A model generated the notes under the pieces. It worked only from the letters and a program-made list of their open reading frames with translations, was not told the DNA's origin and made no database searches. Below, one piece after another: positions 17,840 through 26,668 of a DNA stretch of 64,000 nucleotides (its first letter is position 1; every line of letters starts with the position of its first letter). Source of the DNA: Limnovirga soli. Its GTDB lineage: Bacteria; Bacteroidota; Bacteroidia; Chitinophagales; Chitinophagaceae. A program made the translations under genes and the position numbers. The stretch lies in assembly GCF_013106755.1 (NCBI RefSeq), contig NZ_WHPF01000002.1, positions 407,879 to 471,878 of the forward strand. The letters are read 5' to 3'.

Positions 17840-17932
17840 CTTGGTTTAATAGGGATTGAATTGCCGGGCAAAAAGAGATGACAGCCAGCTTCACACCGGC
17901 CAGCCGCCACCCCATTTATCACCCCAGCAGTA

Positions 17933-19024
17933 TTATGCTATTTTAGGAGATACCAGGCTATAGAAGCCATCTACTTTTTTCTTGGCAATAATGTTCCAAT
18001 GACGGAAGCCAACAGTGTTAGATCTCAATTCAGGGTCTTGTGATGCCATACGATAAAACATTTCTGGTGTATTATCAGCAGCAGCAAAAGCACGCTGAGG
18101 CAAGAAGAATAAGGATGAGTGCAGATCGTTAGCAGCATCGGCAGCAGCATCGAACGCTTTGCGGGTATATACACCAGCTCCAAATGTGTATTTAGCGTTA
18201 TTATTAAATTTCATAATCTTCCATCCGCAATAAGGGAATAGTTCACCTGTTTGGGCATTTTTCCACTGACGGTCAAATTTCTCATCCAGTTTTTGCATAT
18301 CTGCAATATGGCGGTGATCTAATACAGCAACACCTTCACCTTCTGGCCAATCAGGTCCACCTTCCTGAAAGGAGGTTGAAACAATTTCGCCGAGGTTTAC
18401 CAAATCATCTGGTGTTAAACGTTTTTTCGCAACAGTTCTACCATCAGATGCACCGGTAGTAGGGATGATATTGCCAGCAGTAGTTGCTGCCAAATTCCAA
18501 GCTGCGCGGCGGGCAGCTTTATCTGCAATGCTATTCATGTGCAGATCTAATGTTAAGCCCATTTTATCGTAACTGATAGCCCTTAACTCAGTTAAGCTGA
18601 TCATAGTATTAGCACTATCGTAACGGTTAAGGCTAATTGGGATATCGCTATCTGTTCTTGTAGTAGTAGGTACCGGATTTTCTGCATCAATTACAAGATC
18701 AATATATACTTCAGGATCTGCGCCTACGTCAACCAGGTGAATTACTTTATTCTTTACGGCATTATCATACCTGGGTATAAGGCTAAGCCATTCGCGTTTA
18801 AACCTGAAACGTTTAACTAATTCACCCAACCAAATTTCTGTGTATACGCCATCTCTTAATGCGCCATCATTATATCTGGTTGCACCAGCAGCGAACGAAA
18901 ATGCAACGATTGCTAGAGTTGGCAACAATGGACTAACACCTACATAATCAGCAAACAGGTTGCCGAAAAACATTGCAAACAGCAATGCAAATACTACGCT
19001 TAATACGGCTTTTAAAGATTTCAT
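17933..19024 (-). CDS. Major capsid protein with hydrophobic N-terminus
   Basis: The 363-residue protein is in the expected capsid position, after protease-scaffold and lysis genes and before the tail genes. From residue 52 it has a HK97-like pattern: an N-arm, then IPISLNRYDSANTMISLTELRA and long mixed segments to FYRMASQDPEL near the end. Residues 5-25 and 32-50 are strongly hydrophobic, like two membrane spans, and are followed by the mature-looking start RYNDGALRDG. Removal of this part by the prophage protease is a plausible inference. Confidence 0.75.
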   Translation of the reverse strand: MKSLKAVLSVVFALLFAMFFGNLFADYVGVSPLLPTLAIVAFSFAAGATRYNDGALRDGVYTEIWLGELVKRFRFKREWLSLIPRYDNAVKNKVIHLVDVGADPEVYIDLVIDAENPVPTTTRTDSDIPISLNRYDSANTMISLTELRAISYDKMGLTLDLHMNSIADKAARRAAWNLAATTAGNIIPTTGASDGRTVAKKRLTPDDLVNLGEIVSTSFQEGGPDWPEGEGVAVLDHRHIADMQKLDEKFDRQWKNAQTGELFPYCGWKIMKFNNNAKYTFGAGVYTRKAFDAAADAANDLHSSLFFLPQRAFAAADNTPEMFYRMASQDPELRSNTVGFRHWNIIAKKKVDGFYSLVSPKIA

Positions 19025-19109
19025 TTTTGAATTGTTTTACTTTTTAAAACTTTTTAATTTTTGCTGCTGGGGTTGATGTAACATTTTTTGGGGCGGGGCG
19101 ATGGCACTA

Positions 19110-19286
19110 CTAAGGATGAGTGCCGCCGCCAGTTTGTTTATTTGGTAGGATGGCATCTACAAAAGATTTAATAACATTTAAAATGGAATTATCTTTTTTT
19201 GTAGGGGTAGCCCTTACAATAACTTCAGCTATTGTAATACCTGCCGCTAGTATTTGTGCCCAATGATCTTGTAATATTTGTAACAT
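19110..19286 (-). CDS. Small phage lysis-region protein (58 aa)
   Basis: This short gene starts at ATG 19286 (MLQILQDHWAQIL) and ends at TAG 19110. It is 3 bp downstream of the DUF5675 gene and follows the holin-like gene. It has an N-terminal amphipathic or weakly hydrophobic helix and a KQTGGGTHP tail. Similar small proteins occur in the lysis or capsid region of other Bacteroidota phages, as I recall. The function is unknown. Confidence 0.65.
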   Translation of the reverse strand: MLQILQDHWAQILAAGITIAEVIVRATPTKKDNSILNVIKSFVDAILPNKQTGGGTHP

Positions 19287-19288
19287 GA

Positions 19289-19723
19289 TTATGATTGTAT
19301 GGTGATAAATATTTCCTCGTTTTGTAAATTGGCGTTTTGCATTTTTGAAAATAGTTTGCTAAATGCAATTCGGCTTCCTATTACTTTATTTGACTGCCTG
19401 CTTATGCCTGGCAACAAACAACCTTCTGTATCCGCAGGTGTATTACCAGGATGAATTCTAATTCCAGAAAACCCAGGAACATTGAGCAATAATGGTAAGA
19501 GTGTTTTAAATCTTGCGCTTTGATTGATAATTACCTTATATCGGCCAGCGGGTATTGCTGTTTTCCCAGCAACCTTGGATTTTACTATCTGCTCAATTGA
19601 ATTTGATTGAGATAGCTCCCTGTCCTGATCTTCAAGAATGAAACATTCAAACTTACCATTGATGTATAACTTTCCGGTTGTACTGTCGGTAGTTCTTACA
19701 TCTCTATCAAGTAATAATTCCAT
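19289..19723 (-). CDS. DUF5675-family lysis protein
   Basis: The 144-residue protein resembles DUF5675, a family common next to holin genes in Bacteroidota phages. Visible hallmarks are TAIPAGRYKVII, then FSGIRIHPGNTPADTEGCLLPG (residues about 84-105), where the His and the Cys lie in an L,D-transpeptidase-like arrangement. A cell-wall-cutting or modifying role (endolysin) is likely but not proven. The upstream neighbour is a single-span holin-like gene. Confidence 0.75.
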   Translation of the reverse strand: MELLLDRDVRTTDSTTGKLYINGKFECFILEDQDRELSQSNSIEQIVKSKVAGKTAIPAGRYKVIINQSARFKTLLPLLLNVPGFSGIRIHPGNTPADTEGCLLPGISRQSNKVIGSRIAFSKLFSKMQNANLQNEEIFITIQS

Positions 19724-19727
19724 GGTT

Positions 19728-19973
19728 TTATTTGTCCATTACTTTGGTAATTACGTAAACCAATACGCTGCTTATTATGCCCGTGCAAAAGCCTATAATA
19801 CCCGACCAAACCTGAAGCTTTGTTTTTAAAATTGCAAGTTCTATATCGGTACTATTTTGCTTATTTGTTTGCTCCTTGCTTGTATTTTCTAATGCTTCAA
19901 CTTTTGTATACACCAGGATTAGCAATTCGCGCTGACTTAATTTTTGCAAATCAATATCCTGTTCGTTGGCCAT
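19728..19973 (-). CDS. Holin-like small membrane protein
   Basis: The 81-residue protein has an N-terminal helical region (about 1-52, coiled-coil prone) and one C-terminal membrane span (WSGIIGFCTGIISSVLVYVI, residues about 56-75), then a KVMDK tail. That layout fits XhlA-type haemolysin/holin accessory proteins. It is 4 bp upstream of the DUF5675 gene, so the two form a lysis cassette. Confidence 0.7.
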   Translation of the reverse strand: MANEQDIDLQKLSQRELLILVYTKVEALENTSKEQTNKQNSTDIELAILKTKLQVWSGIIGFCTGIISSVLVYVITKVMDK

Positions 19974-20004
19974 CCTGGTAGATTTGAATTTTAGCTAAAT
20001 AATA

Positions 20005-21102
20005 CTATTCTACAACTGGCAAATCCCTGCCGTAATTGGTTTTATAAAACTGCGCATATTGGGCGGCATTTGTTTTCTTAAACTCTTTTACAAAATTTTC
20101 ACCTTTAGCCATCATTTTATCCCAGCTATCAACTTCAGCTGTATCATCAGCCCCAGGTACATCCGGATTTTTACCATTAATAATTTCAGTAGGCTTCCTT
20201 GACACTGGAATTTTTGCAATTACAGCGGCTGTATTATCATAATTTACCAATGCCATTGCTTCAAATGAAGGGCGGTCGCTTTCTGTAAGTTGTTTGCATT
20301 GGATAGCACCATCAACCAGGGCTTTCACCTTTTGCTTATTAGCAGCCTCAATTGCATTTTCTGCTTTTGATTTGGCTGTAATCAAAGCTGATATGGCCGC
20401 TGATACTTCCTGCTCTGTGGCATTTTCAGCAAGGCCCAATAAAAGAGCTATAGATTTCATGTTTTCTGTTTTTTGTAAAGAAGAAATGTTGAAAATTTTA
20501 TGATAGGCATTGAATAGCTGCTGTGCATTATTCTCAGTGGCTGGCAATGCAATAGGTTCTGCATCATAAATGCCGTCAATAATCTTTTCCTGTAACGCCT
20601 GGTCTGCACCAATCCACCTGTCCTGGTTGGTTATGTATTTAGTTTTGGCGTCAGCCGCGGTTAATCCGGTACGCTTAGCAATAATTTCAGCAATAATATT
20701 TTCCAGTTGATCAAGCTGATCAGCAAAGTTGCGCATGTCATCCGCATTGCCTCCATTATAGCCAGTAACACGATGAGTCATATATCTGGCATATTTACTC
20801 ATTTGTACATTTGTACAAGCCGCAATAATAACAGCGCCCATACTGGCAGCAATACCATCAACAAACCCATTAATTGAGGCTTTGCTATTGCGTATAGCAT
20901 TAAATATGGTAAGGCCTTTGTACACGTCACCGCCTCCACAGTTAACGCGTATGTTAATAGTTGAAAAAGTATTTTCAAGTGTTCGCAGGTCGGTAATAAA
21001 GGCCGCATCATCAATGGCCTCGTATTCACCAATAAAGCCGTACAACAGTATTTCTGCTGTAAAACTGTTTACCTGGTTAACAATCCAAAACTTTTTTTTC
21101 AT
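20005..21102 (-). CDS. Prohead protease-scaffold, ClpP/S14-like
   Basis: The 365-residue protein starts at ATG 21102 (MKKKFWIVNQV). The longer in-frame extension to 21282 has unnatural composition and covers the divergent promoter region. The first 190 or so residues form a ClpP-like domain: NCGGGDVYKGL, the nucleophile Ser in GIAASMGAVI, and the His in YMTHRV. The C-terminal half is helical and Lys/Ala/Glu-rich, like a scaffold. It cleaves and guides capsid assembly. Confidence 0.85.
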   Translation of the reverse strand: MKKKFWIVNQVNSFTAEILLYGFIGEYEAIDDAAFITDLRTLENTFSTINIRVNCGGGDVYKGLTIFNAIRNSKASINGFVDGIAASMGAVIIAACTNVQMSKYARYMTHRVTGYNGGNADDMRNFADQLDQLENIIAEIIAKRTGLTAADAKTKYITNQDRWIGADQALQEKIIDGIYDAEPIALPATENNAQQLFNAYHKIFNISSLQKTENMKSIALLLGLAENATEQEVSAAISALITAKSKAENAIEAANKQKVKALVDGAIQCKQLTESDRPSFEAMALVNYDNTAAVIAKIPVSRKPTEIINGKNPDVPGADDTAEVDSWDKMMAKGENFVKEFKKTNAAQYAQFYKTNYGRDLPVVE

Positions 21103-21194
21103 CTTATTTTTTGTTGTGTTGCCACTATTGAAACACAAACTTAGACTGGCAAAAAAGCTGCTGCAAATAAGCATTTTATCATAGTAATTATAAC

Positions 21195-21225
21195 CGTTAC
21201 CATAGGGTTTAAAATCGTTACCATA
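21195..21225. promoter_or_regulatory. Direct repeat CGTTACCATA x2 in the divergent late promoter region
   Basis: CGTTACCATA occurs at 21195-21204 and 21216-21225. The copies start 21 bp apart, two helical turns, in the 186-bp gap between the protease gene (minus) and the terminase genes (plus). This is the only obvious place for both late promoters. A dimeric activator or repressor site is inferred. No -7 element can be assigned with confidence. Confidence 0.5.
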
Positions 21226-21288
21226 AAACTGTAATTCGTAATGGCCTATATAGCTGGGTAAGTTTGCATATAGTAAATACAAGCGGTA

Positions 21289-21786
21289 ATGGCTAAAATA
21301 ACCAATGATAAAAAGGGGCGGTTAAACAAGAAAGAGATGGAAGCCAAAAAGCTGATTGCTGAAATTATGTTTATGGACTTTGAAGACCAGAACGTAATAG
21401 CTGAATCAGTTGGTGTAACGCCTAAAACAATTAGCAGTTGGAAGCAAGAAGGCATGTGGGAGAAAAAGCGTTCGGCAAAAACCATTAGCCGCGATGAGCT
21501 TGTGAATAAGCTGCTAACCAACATTAATGTAATGCTGGATCAGGCTGTAGCTGATGGAGCTGATAGCAATTTTGGTGCGCTAGCTGATCAGTTGATCAAA
21601 ATGACCAATTCAATAGAAAAATTGGACAAAAAGAACAATGTTATTTACAACGCCGAAACGTTTCAGAATTTCAACCGGTACTTACTTCAACGGATGAATG
21701 ATGATAAGAATTTAACCCTGGACACAATTAAAATAATTAACAAACTCCAGAACGATTATATCACCTTAAGAATGACTGCGGGATGA
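21289..21786 (+). CDS. Terminase small subunit
   Basis: The 165-residue protein has a helix-turn-helix near the N-terminus (NVIAESVGVTPKTISSWKQ, about residues 37-55), which binds the packaging site. A long helical region for oligomer formation follows. It is directly followed by the large terminase with an ATGA overlap (21783-21786). It is the first gene of the plus-strand late operon. Confidence 0.8.
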   Translation: MAKITNDKKGRLNKKEMEAKKLIAEIMFMDFEDQNVIAESVGVTPKTISSWKQEGMWEKKRSAKTISRDELVNKLLTNINVMLDQAVADGADSNFGALADQLIKMTNSIEKLDKKNNVIYNAETFQNFNRYLLQRMNDDKNLTLDTIKIINKLQNDYITLRMTAG

Positions 21787-23342
21787 GTGAGTTAAAAGAT
21801 GCTATACAACGTTGGCAGGAACATTGCAAATATGTTCAGGAAATGACAGCAGTAAATACTGCGTTGAATCGTATTGCCAGTGAAAAAAGAAAAGCGCTGG
21901 CCAAAAAAGATTATCAATATTTTACCAGTGAATATTTCCCGCACTATTGCTTTGACAAAGAAACCGGTAAGCCAATTTTAAATGCAGACTTCCATAATGA
22001 TTTTGCATATAAAGTAAAAAGGGATAAGAACTTTTTTGGCGTGGCAGAATGGCCCCGTGAGCATGCGAAAAGTGTGCACTGCACTATCATTTTGCCATTA
22101 TGGCTTTATATAAATGGCGAACTGGATGGCTTAATTCTTACCAGCAAAAGCCAGGATGCAGCTATAAGATTATTGAGCGACATACAAGCTGAGTTGCAGT
22201 ATAACCAACGCCTGATTGAAGATTTTGGAGAAATGTATAACGAAGGAAGCTGGGAACTGGGAAATTTTGTAACAAACCAAAATGTATTCTTTATTGCCCT
22301 GGGACGCGGACAAAGCCCCAGAGGTATTCGTTATAAAGGCAAGCGCCCTAACATGGGTATATCAGACGATATAGATGATGACGAAATTGTAAATAACCAA
22401 AGCAGGGTTATTAAAGTGGTTGAGTGGTTGCTTGGTGCATTTTATGGCGCATTAGATATTAGACAAAGCCGGTTTATAATGGTGGGCAACCGGTTTCATC
22501 CAAAGCAGGTATTAGCCCATATAGTAGGCGATGTGGAGGAAGGTGATCCAAAAAGAAAAGGATTACATCATTCACTGGTTTATGCTACAACTGATGGAAC
22601 GTTAGAAGGTAATCCTACCTGGCATCAGAAATTTACCAAAGAAGCGCTACACCGCAGATTTAATTTGATTGGAAGTATTATGGCCCTACGGGAATATTTC
22701 CATAAATATGTTATAAAGGGTAAACGTTTTAAAGCAGAGTGGATCCAGTGGGATAAAGTGCCAGCATTAAAAGAAATGGATTGCATGGTAGTTTATTTTG
22801 ACCCTTCCTATAAAAGCAGTACCAGCAATGATTATAAGGCTATAAGGTTTTGGGGTAGAAAAGGCATTAAGCGATATCTAATTGATGCCTATGTACGCCA
22901 AACTACAATTACCCAGGCTGTTAAATGGATGTATGATTTATACGAATCAATACCATCAGAGCTTAGAGCAAATATTGATTGGTGGATGGAAGATGTTTTT
23001 TTACAAGATCAATTTTTTCAGGACTTCGAAGAGGAGGCAGAACTTAGAGGTTACTATTTACCAATTCGCGGGGATAAACGCCAGAAGCCGGAAAAATTTG
23101 CACGTATTGAAGCTATGACACCCATGTATGAGCGCGGCCATGTTATTTGGAATGAAGCTAAGCGCAAAAGCCCTGACATGCAAACAGGTTATTTGCAATA
23201 TATGGGCTTTGAAAAAGGTAGCCCCATAAATGATGATGCGCCGGATGCAGACGAAGGAGCCAATGAGAAAATGAATAAAAAAACATTTAAACAAAAATTT
23301 AAACCAATGCTGGGGTATGATGAAAATCCAAACCGCTGGTAA
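21783..23342 (+). CDS. Terminase large subunit (packaging ATPase-nuclease)
   Basis: The 519-residue protein packages DNA. The N-terminal ATPase has a deviant Walker A (WPREHAKS, about residue 85) and a SDDIDDDE segment (about 195) as Walker B. The C-terminal nuclease region starts with VVYFDPSYKSS (about 336-346), whose Asp is the usual first metal ligand. In Mu-like phages packaging starts from the left end of the integrated copy into flanking DNA. It is translationally coupled to the small subunit. Confidence 0.9.
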   Translation: MSELKDAIQRWQEHCKYVQEMTAVNTALNRIASEKRKALAKKDYQYFTSEYFPHYCFDKETGKPILNADFHNDFAYKVKRDKNFFGVAEWPREHAKSVHCTIILPLWLYINGELDGLILTSKSQDAAIRLLSDIQAELQYNQRLIEDFGEMYNEGSWELGNFVTNQNVFFIALGRGQSPRGIRYKGKRPNMGISDDIDDDEIVNNQSRVIKVVEWLLGAFYGALDIRQSRFIMVGNRFHPKQVLAHIVGDVEEGDPKRKGLHHSLVYATTDGTLEGNPTWHQKFTKEALHRRFNLIGSIMALREYFHKYVIKGKRFKAEWIQWDKVPALKEMDCMVVYFDPSYKSSTSNDYKAIRFWGRKGIKRYLIDAYVRQTTITQAVKWMYDLYESIPSELRANIDWWMEDVFLQDQFFQDFEEEAELRGYYLPIRGDKRQKPEKFARIEAMTPMYERGHVIWNEAKRKSPDMQTGYLQYMGFEKGSPINDDAPDADEGANEKMNKKTFKQKFKPMLGYDENPNRW

Positions 23343-23357
23343 TAAATAATCACCTTT

Positions 23358-23570
23358 ATGATGCAGACAATAAAAAAAAATCCAGAAACGCTAATTGAGA
23401 TTGACCAGTTATTTCCAAAAACAATTGCCTATTTTAAAAATAAAGGTTGCACTAGTATTAGCCTTAGCAATACAATTGTAAGTGTTATTGATGCTAATCA
23501 TAACGTAGAGCCGCTTTCTTATGATATTCAGGACATGTACGTTCTTGAATTTGGTTTAACAAATAAATAA
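23358..23570 (+). CDS. Small hypothetical protein
   Basis: The 70-residue protein has no recognised family. It is a compact alpha-beta sequence (IDQLFPKTIAYFKNKG, then strands ending FGLTNK). It sits between the terminase and the gp36-like gene, 15 bp after the former and 6 bp before the latter, so it is transcribed with the late head genes. There are two adjacent ATGs at 23358 and 23361. Confidence 0.6.
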   Translation: MMQTIKKNPETLIEIDQLFPKTIAYFKNKGCTSISLSNTIVSVIDANHNVEPLSYDIQDMYVLEFGLTNK

Positions 23571-23576
23571 TTTTTT

Positions 23577-24017
23577 ATGTCTTATATAACCAAACAGGAT
23601 TTTTCATCGAATATATATGTTGATATTCTTGATGCGCTTACCAAAGGCGATGATACCATTATAACCAATATCGCAGATCGTAGTACAGATGAGGTAAAGG
23701 CATACTTAAATGGCCGGTATGATACTGCAAATATTTTCAATAAAGAAGGCGATGAGCGTCATAAATATATTTTGCGCATCTGCTTAACACTTTGCACCTA
23801 CTATTTATACCTGGCGCACAATCCAAGAAAGTTAACTGAAGTTGTTACAAGTGAGTTTGAACGCGCTATTGAAACCCTTGAAAAAATACAAGCAGGTAAA
23901 ATTAATCCTGAAGGATTGCCATTACCTGTAGAACCAGCAACGGAAATACCAGGTACCACCGGTGGTGGCCAGGCAATGCAATGGGGCAGCGATGAAGCAC
24001 TAGGCACCAGCTACTAA
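23577..24017 (+). CDS. Mu gp36-like protein (DUF1320-like)
   Basis: The 146-residue protein shows the gp36 pattern: an N-terminal YITKQDF, an EVKAYLNGRYD helix and ILRICLTLCTYYLYL near residue 62-76, with a Gly/Pro-rich tail. Mu gp36 is a head-tail connector component. Its place just upstream of the portal gene agrees with Mu-like gene order. Confidence 0.75.
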   Translation: MSYITKQDFSSNIYVDILDALTKGDDTIITNIADRSTDEVKAYLNGRYDTANIFNKEGDERHKYILRICLTLCTYYLYLAHNPRKLTEVVTSEFERAIETLEKIQAGKINPEGLPLPVEPATEIPGTTGGGQAMQWGSDEALGTSY

Positions 24018-24045
24018 ACCATTTTTTAATATTCAATTTAATATC

Positions 24046-25332
24046 ATGGGCTTAAAACAGTTATTAGGCTTTTCAAAAAAAGAAGAGGCTATTGATACCC
24101 AAAAACAATATTGGGCAAATTTTCTTGCTGAGCGTAATACTAAATCTTCAGAACTCAAGAAGGTATTATTCGAACTGGTAGAACAAACCAAATTTTTAAC
24201 AAAGCAGGATATTGCTAAATGGAGGTCAGCTTGGCAAAGGGCTATCTCAATTGAATATCCCAACAGGGTAGATCTGCTGGCCGTATACCGTGATATTGAA
24301 ATTGACAACCATCTTACCGGCGTTATTGGGCAAATTAAAAATGAGGTTTTGCAAAAGCGTTTTAAAGTTGTAGATATCAACAACGATAGTGATTTGCCAG
24401 ATACGCATAAACAATTGGAGGATGCCCAATGGTTTATTGATTTTTGTGAACTGGTAATTGATAGTGTTTTTTTTGGGTATAGCCTTATACAGTTCGATGA
24501 TATAATCGAAATCAATGGCAAAAAGAAATTTGCCTGTGTTGAATTATTAGAGCGTGAACATGTTATACCGGAGCATCATGTTTTTGTAAAAAATCAGGGC
24601 GACCATTGGAAACAAGGCATGGACTATACATTACCACCTTACAATATGTGGTGTATTGGCATTGGCAAACCTAAAGACCTTGGCCTGTTTAATAAAATTG
24701 CGCCACAGGCATTAGCCAAAAAAAATGTGTTGGCCTTTTGGGATAAGTTTGCTGAATTATTCGGCATGCCCATTCGTATTGGAAAAACTAGCAGCTCCAA
24801 TCCTAAAGACCGTAATGAAGTAGCTGAAATGTTGCAAAAAATGGGCGCTGCGGCATGGGGTATGTTTCCGGATGGAACTGACATTGAAATAAAAGAAACT
24901 ACCCGCGGTGATGCTTACCAGGTATATGATAAACGTATTGATAGGGCCAATAGCGAAATGAGTAAAGCCATTGTTAACCAAACAATGACCACAGATAATG
25001 GCAGCAGTAAAGCCCAAGGCGAAGTTCACCTGGAGATTCAGGAAAATGTTATTGAGTATTTTGCCAGGCTACTAAAAATTGTTATCAATGATAAGTTGAT
25101 ACCATTCATGATCATGCGCGGCTTTAAAGGTTGGGAAAGCGCAAAATTTGTATTTGATGAAACGACAGAATTCACTGTGGATGAACAGGTAAAGATCGAA
25201 GAAATGATTATGAGCAACTTTGATGTGGATCCTAATTATTTTATTGAAAAATATAAAATACCTGTACTGGGTGTTAAACAAAAAAGCAACCCCAATTTCC
25301 CTCCCGTAAACAATAAAGGTTTTTTCGATTAA
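24046..25332 (+). CDS. Portal protein (DUF935 / Mu gp29-like)
   Basis: The 428-residue protein is the dodecameric DNA-entry portal at one head vertex. DUF935-like features are WRSAWQRAISIEYPNRVDLLAVYRDI near the start (in two parts), a GYSLIQFD segment about 150, and KRIDRANSEMSKAIVNQTMTTD (in two parts) about 290. The C-terminus ends GFFD at the stop. The last codons GGT TTT TTC GAT contain T_TTT_TTC, a slippery heptamer, and the MuF frame is the -1 frame, so a portal-MuF readthrough fusion is possible. Confidence 0.85.
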   Translation: MGLKQLLGFSKKEEAIDTQKQYWANFLAERNTKSSELKKVLFELVEQTKFLTKQDIAKWRSAWQRAISIEYPNRVDLLAVYRDIEIDNHLTGVIGQIKNEVLQKRFKVVDINNDSDLPDTHKQLEDAQWFIDFCELVIDSVFFGYSLIQFDDIIEINGKKKFACVELLEREHVIPEHHVFVKNQGDHWKQGMDYTLPPYNMWCIGIGKPKDLGLFNKIAPQALAKKNVLAFWDKFAELFGMPIRIGKTSSSNPKDRNEVAEMLQKMGAAAWGMFPDGTDIEIKETTRGDAYQVYDKRIDRANSEMSKAIVNQTMTTDNGSSKAQGEVHLEIQENVIEYFARLLKIVINDKLIPFMIMRGFKGWESAKFVFDETTEFTVDEQVKIEEMIMSNFDVDPNYFIEKYKIPVLGVKQKSNPNFPPVNNKGFFD

Positions 25333-25532
25333 GCCCCACGAATGGTGGGGCACTGCCCATATTTAGAAAAAAGCAGCTTGATAGTATCTATTCCGGCCAG
25401 TGCCATCATTGTGGTGGTTTACCAATATCAAACGCCTCTGCCGATGTACCGGATGCACTACAAAAGCAAGCTGAGCGAATTGCCAAAGGGTTATATGATG
25501 GATCCATTACTAGTGGCACCATTGACCCAGAA
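25317..25532 (+). other. In-frame upstream extension of the MuF gene, lacking a start codon
   Basis: In the frame of the MuF gene this stretch is open from 25317 and reads as protein-like sequence (PIFRKKQLDSIYSG, a QCHHCGG Cys-His cluster, then DALQKQAERIAKGLYDG). No ATG, GTG or TTG occurs in frame. Adding one G to the GGGG run at 25346-25349 would give an ATG start at 25342 reading MVGALPIF. Slippage at the portal end would also reach it. The 64-codon ATG frame at 25342 is the wrong frame. Confidence 0.6.
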
Positions 25533-26666
25533 ATGACCAAGCTAGTTGCTGAAGAGCTGCGCAAAGCAGTTATTAAGGGGTTTGGTACAGATCTAATGAA
25601 TATGGATTATGATACTCCGGATTATAACATGCTTACTCAACTCGAAAAAAATGTATTTCATTTTTCCGGAGCAAAGAATTATCAGCAGTTAAAAAGCATG
25701 AGCCTTGCTTTAAAAGATAAAAATGGCCTGGTAAGAACCTTTTCAGATTTTAAAATGGATGCCTTATCAATTAACCAGGAATACAATGGCCGTAACTTGG
25801 CGACCGAATTTGAAACCGCAATCGGTTCCGGACAAATGGCAGGCAAATGGGTTGATATTGAAGCAAATAAAGGTGCAGCTCCATTGCTTAGATACGATAC
25901 TGTTGGTGATAGCCGTGTAAGGCCATCACATAAAATTTTAGATGGTATAATCCGTCCTGTTGACGATAGTTTTTGGAATACTTACTACCCGCCAAATGGA
26001 TGGAATTGCAGGTGTGATGTTACCCAATTATTACATGGTACGCCAACCAGAGCAGATCAGGTACAAACGCCGGATGATGTGCCTGCAATATTTCAAACAA
26101 ATTTAGCTAAGGATGGCCTTGTCTTTCCTGCAAACCATCCGTACTATATAGATTGCCCGGCAGCAATATTAAAGCAGGCAGAAACGCTGATAAATAATGT
26201 TTACAGCAAAATCACCCGAACCAAGTCCATGAATGCAGATGTGTATGTTGCCAGTCTTGCAGATAAGAATGATCTGGCACAAAACATACAGTTATCCAGG
26301 CAACTAGCAGAATTTGGAGAGGAAGTATACATAAGGCCTCATACCAATGAAACACATGCAAAAAATCCGGAGCTTAAAATAGGTGGAACTATTGGTGATT
26401 TTAAAGTGGATCCCAAATTAACAACTATTGAAAAGTTTGTTAGAAATTCAATTGATGGGGCAAATAAGCAAGCATGCAACATTCCCGTAATAGTTATTGA
26501 TGCAAAACGATATAACAAAGAAGAAATTTGGCAAGCTTTATATGGCGAATTAAAGTCTCCTACCAGAAAGAAAAACATATCGCACGTTTGGCTTATGCTG
26601 GATAAGCAATTAATAAAGTTTAGCCGTGCACAAATAATGAAAAATTTAAAAGATCTATTACCTTAA
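25533..26666 (+). CDS. MuF head morphogenesis protein with C-terminal toxin-like domain
   Basis: From ATG 25533 the protein has 377 residues, but coding sequence clearly extends further upstream. The MuF core spans about 105-175, with DSRVRPSHKILDGI, FWNTYYPPNGWNCRC and the closing Cys pair. From about 230 it departs from structural MuF proteins. HTNETHAKNPELKIGG, then IGDFKVD, SIDGANKQACNIPVIVI and KNISHVWLML resemble a CdiA-CT / PBECR-type nuclease domain (BECR fold). MuF proteins with polymorphic toxins are known in temperate phages. No immunity gene is obvious beside it. Confidence 0.75.
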   Translation: MTKLVAEELRKAVIKGFGTDLMNMDYDTPDYNMLTQLEKNVFHFSGAKNYQQLKSMSLALKDKNGLVRTFSDFKMDALSINQEYNGRNLATEFETAIGSGQMAGKWVDIEANKGAAPLLRYDTVGDSRVRPSHKILDGIIRPVDDSFWNTYYPPNGWNCRCDVTQLLHGTPTRADQVQTPDDVPAIFQTNLAKDGLVFPANHPYYIDCPAAILKQAETLINNVYSKITRTKSMNADVYVASLADKNDLAQNIQLSRQLAEFGEEVYIRPHTNETHAKNPELKIGGTIGDFKVDPKLTTIEKFVRNSIDGANKQACNIPVIVIDAKRYNKEEIWQALYGELKSPTRKKNISHVWLMLDKQLIKFSRAQIMKNLKDLLP

Positions 26667-26668
26667 AA

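Noticed and set aside
21103..21282. N-terminal extension of the prohead protease
   Set aside because: Composition is non-protein-like and it covers the divergent regulatory region. The ATG at 21102 starts the ClpP-like domain.
25342..25536. 64-codon ATG frame before the MuF gene
   Set aside because: It is in a different frame from the MuF-like sequence (PIFRKKQLDS), which gives a more natural protein.
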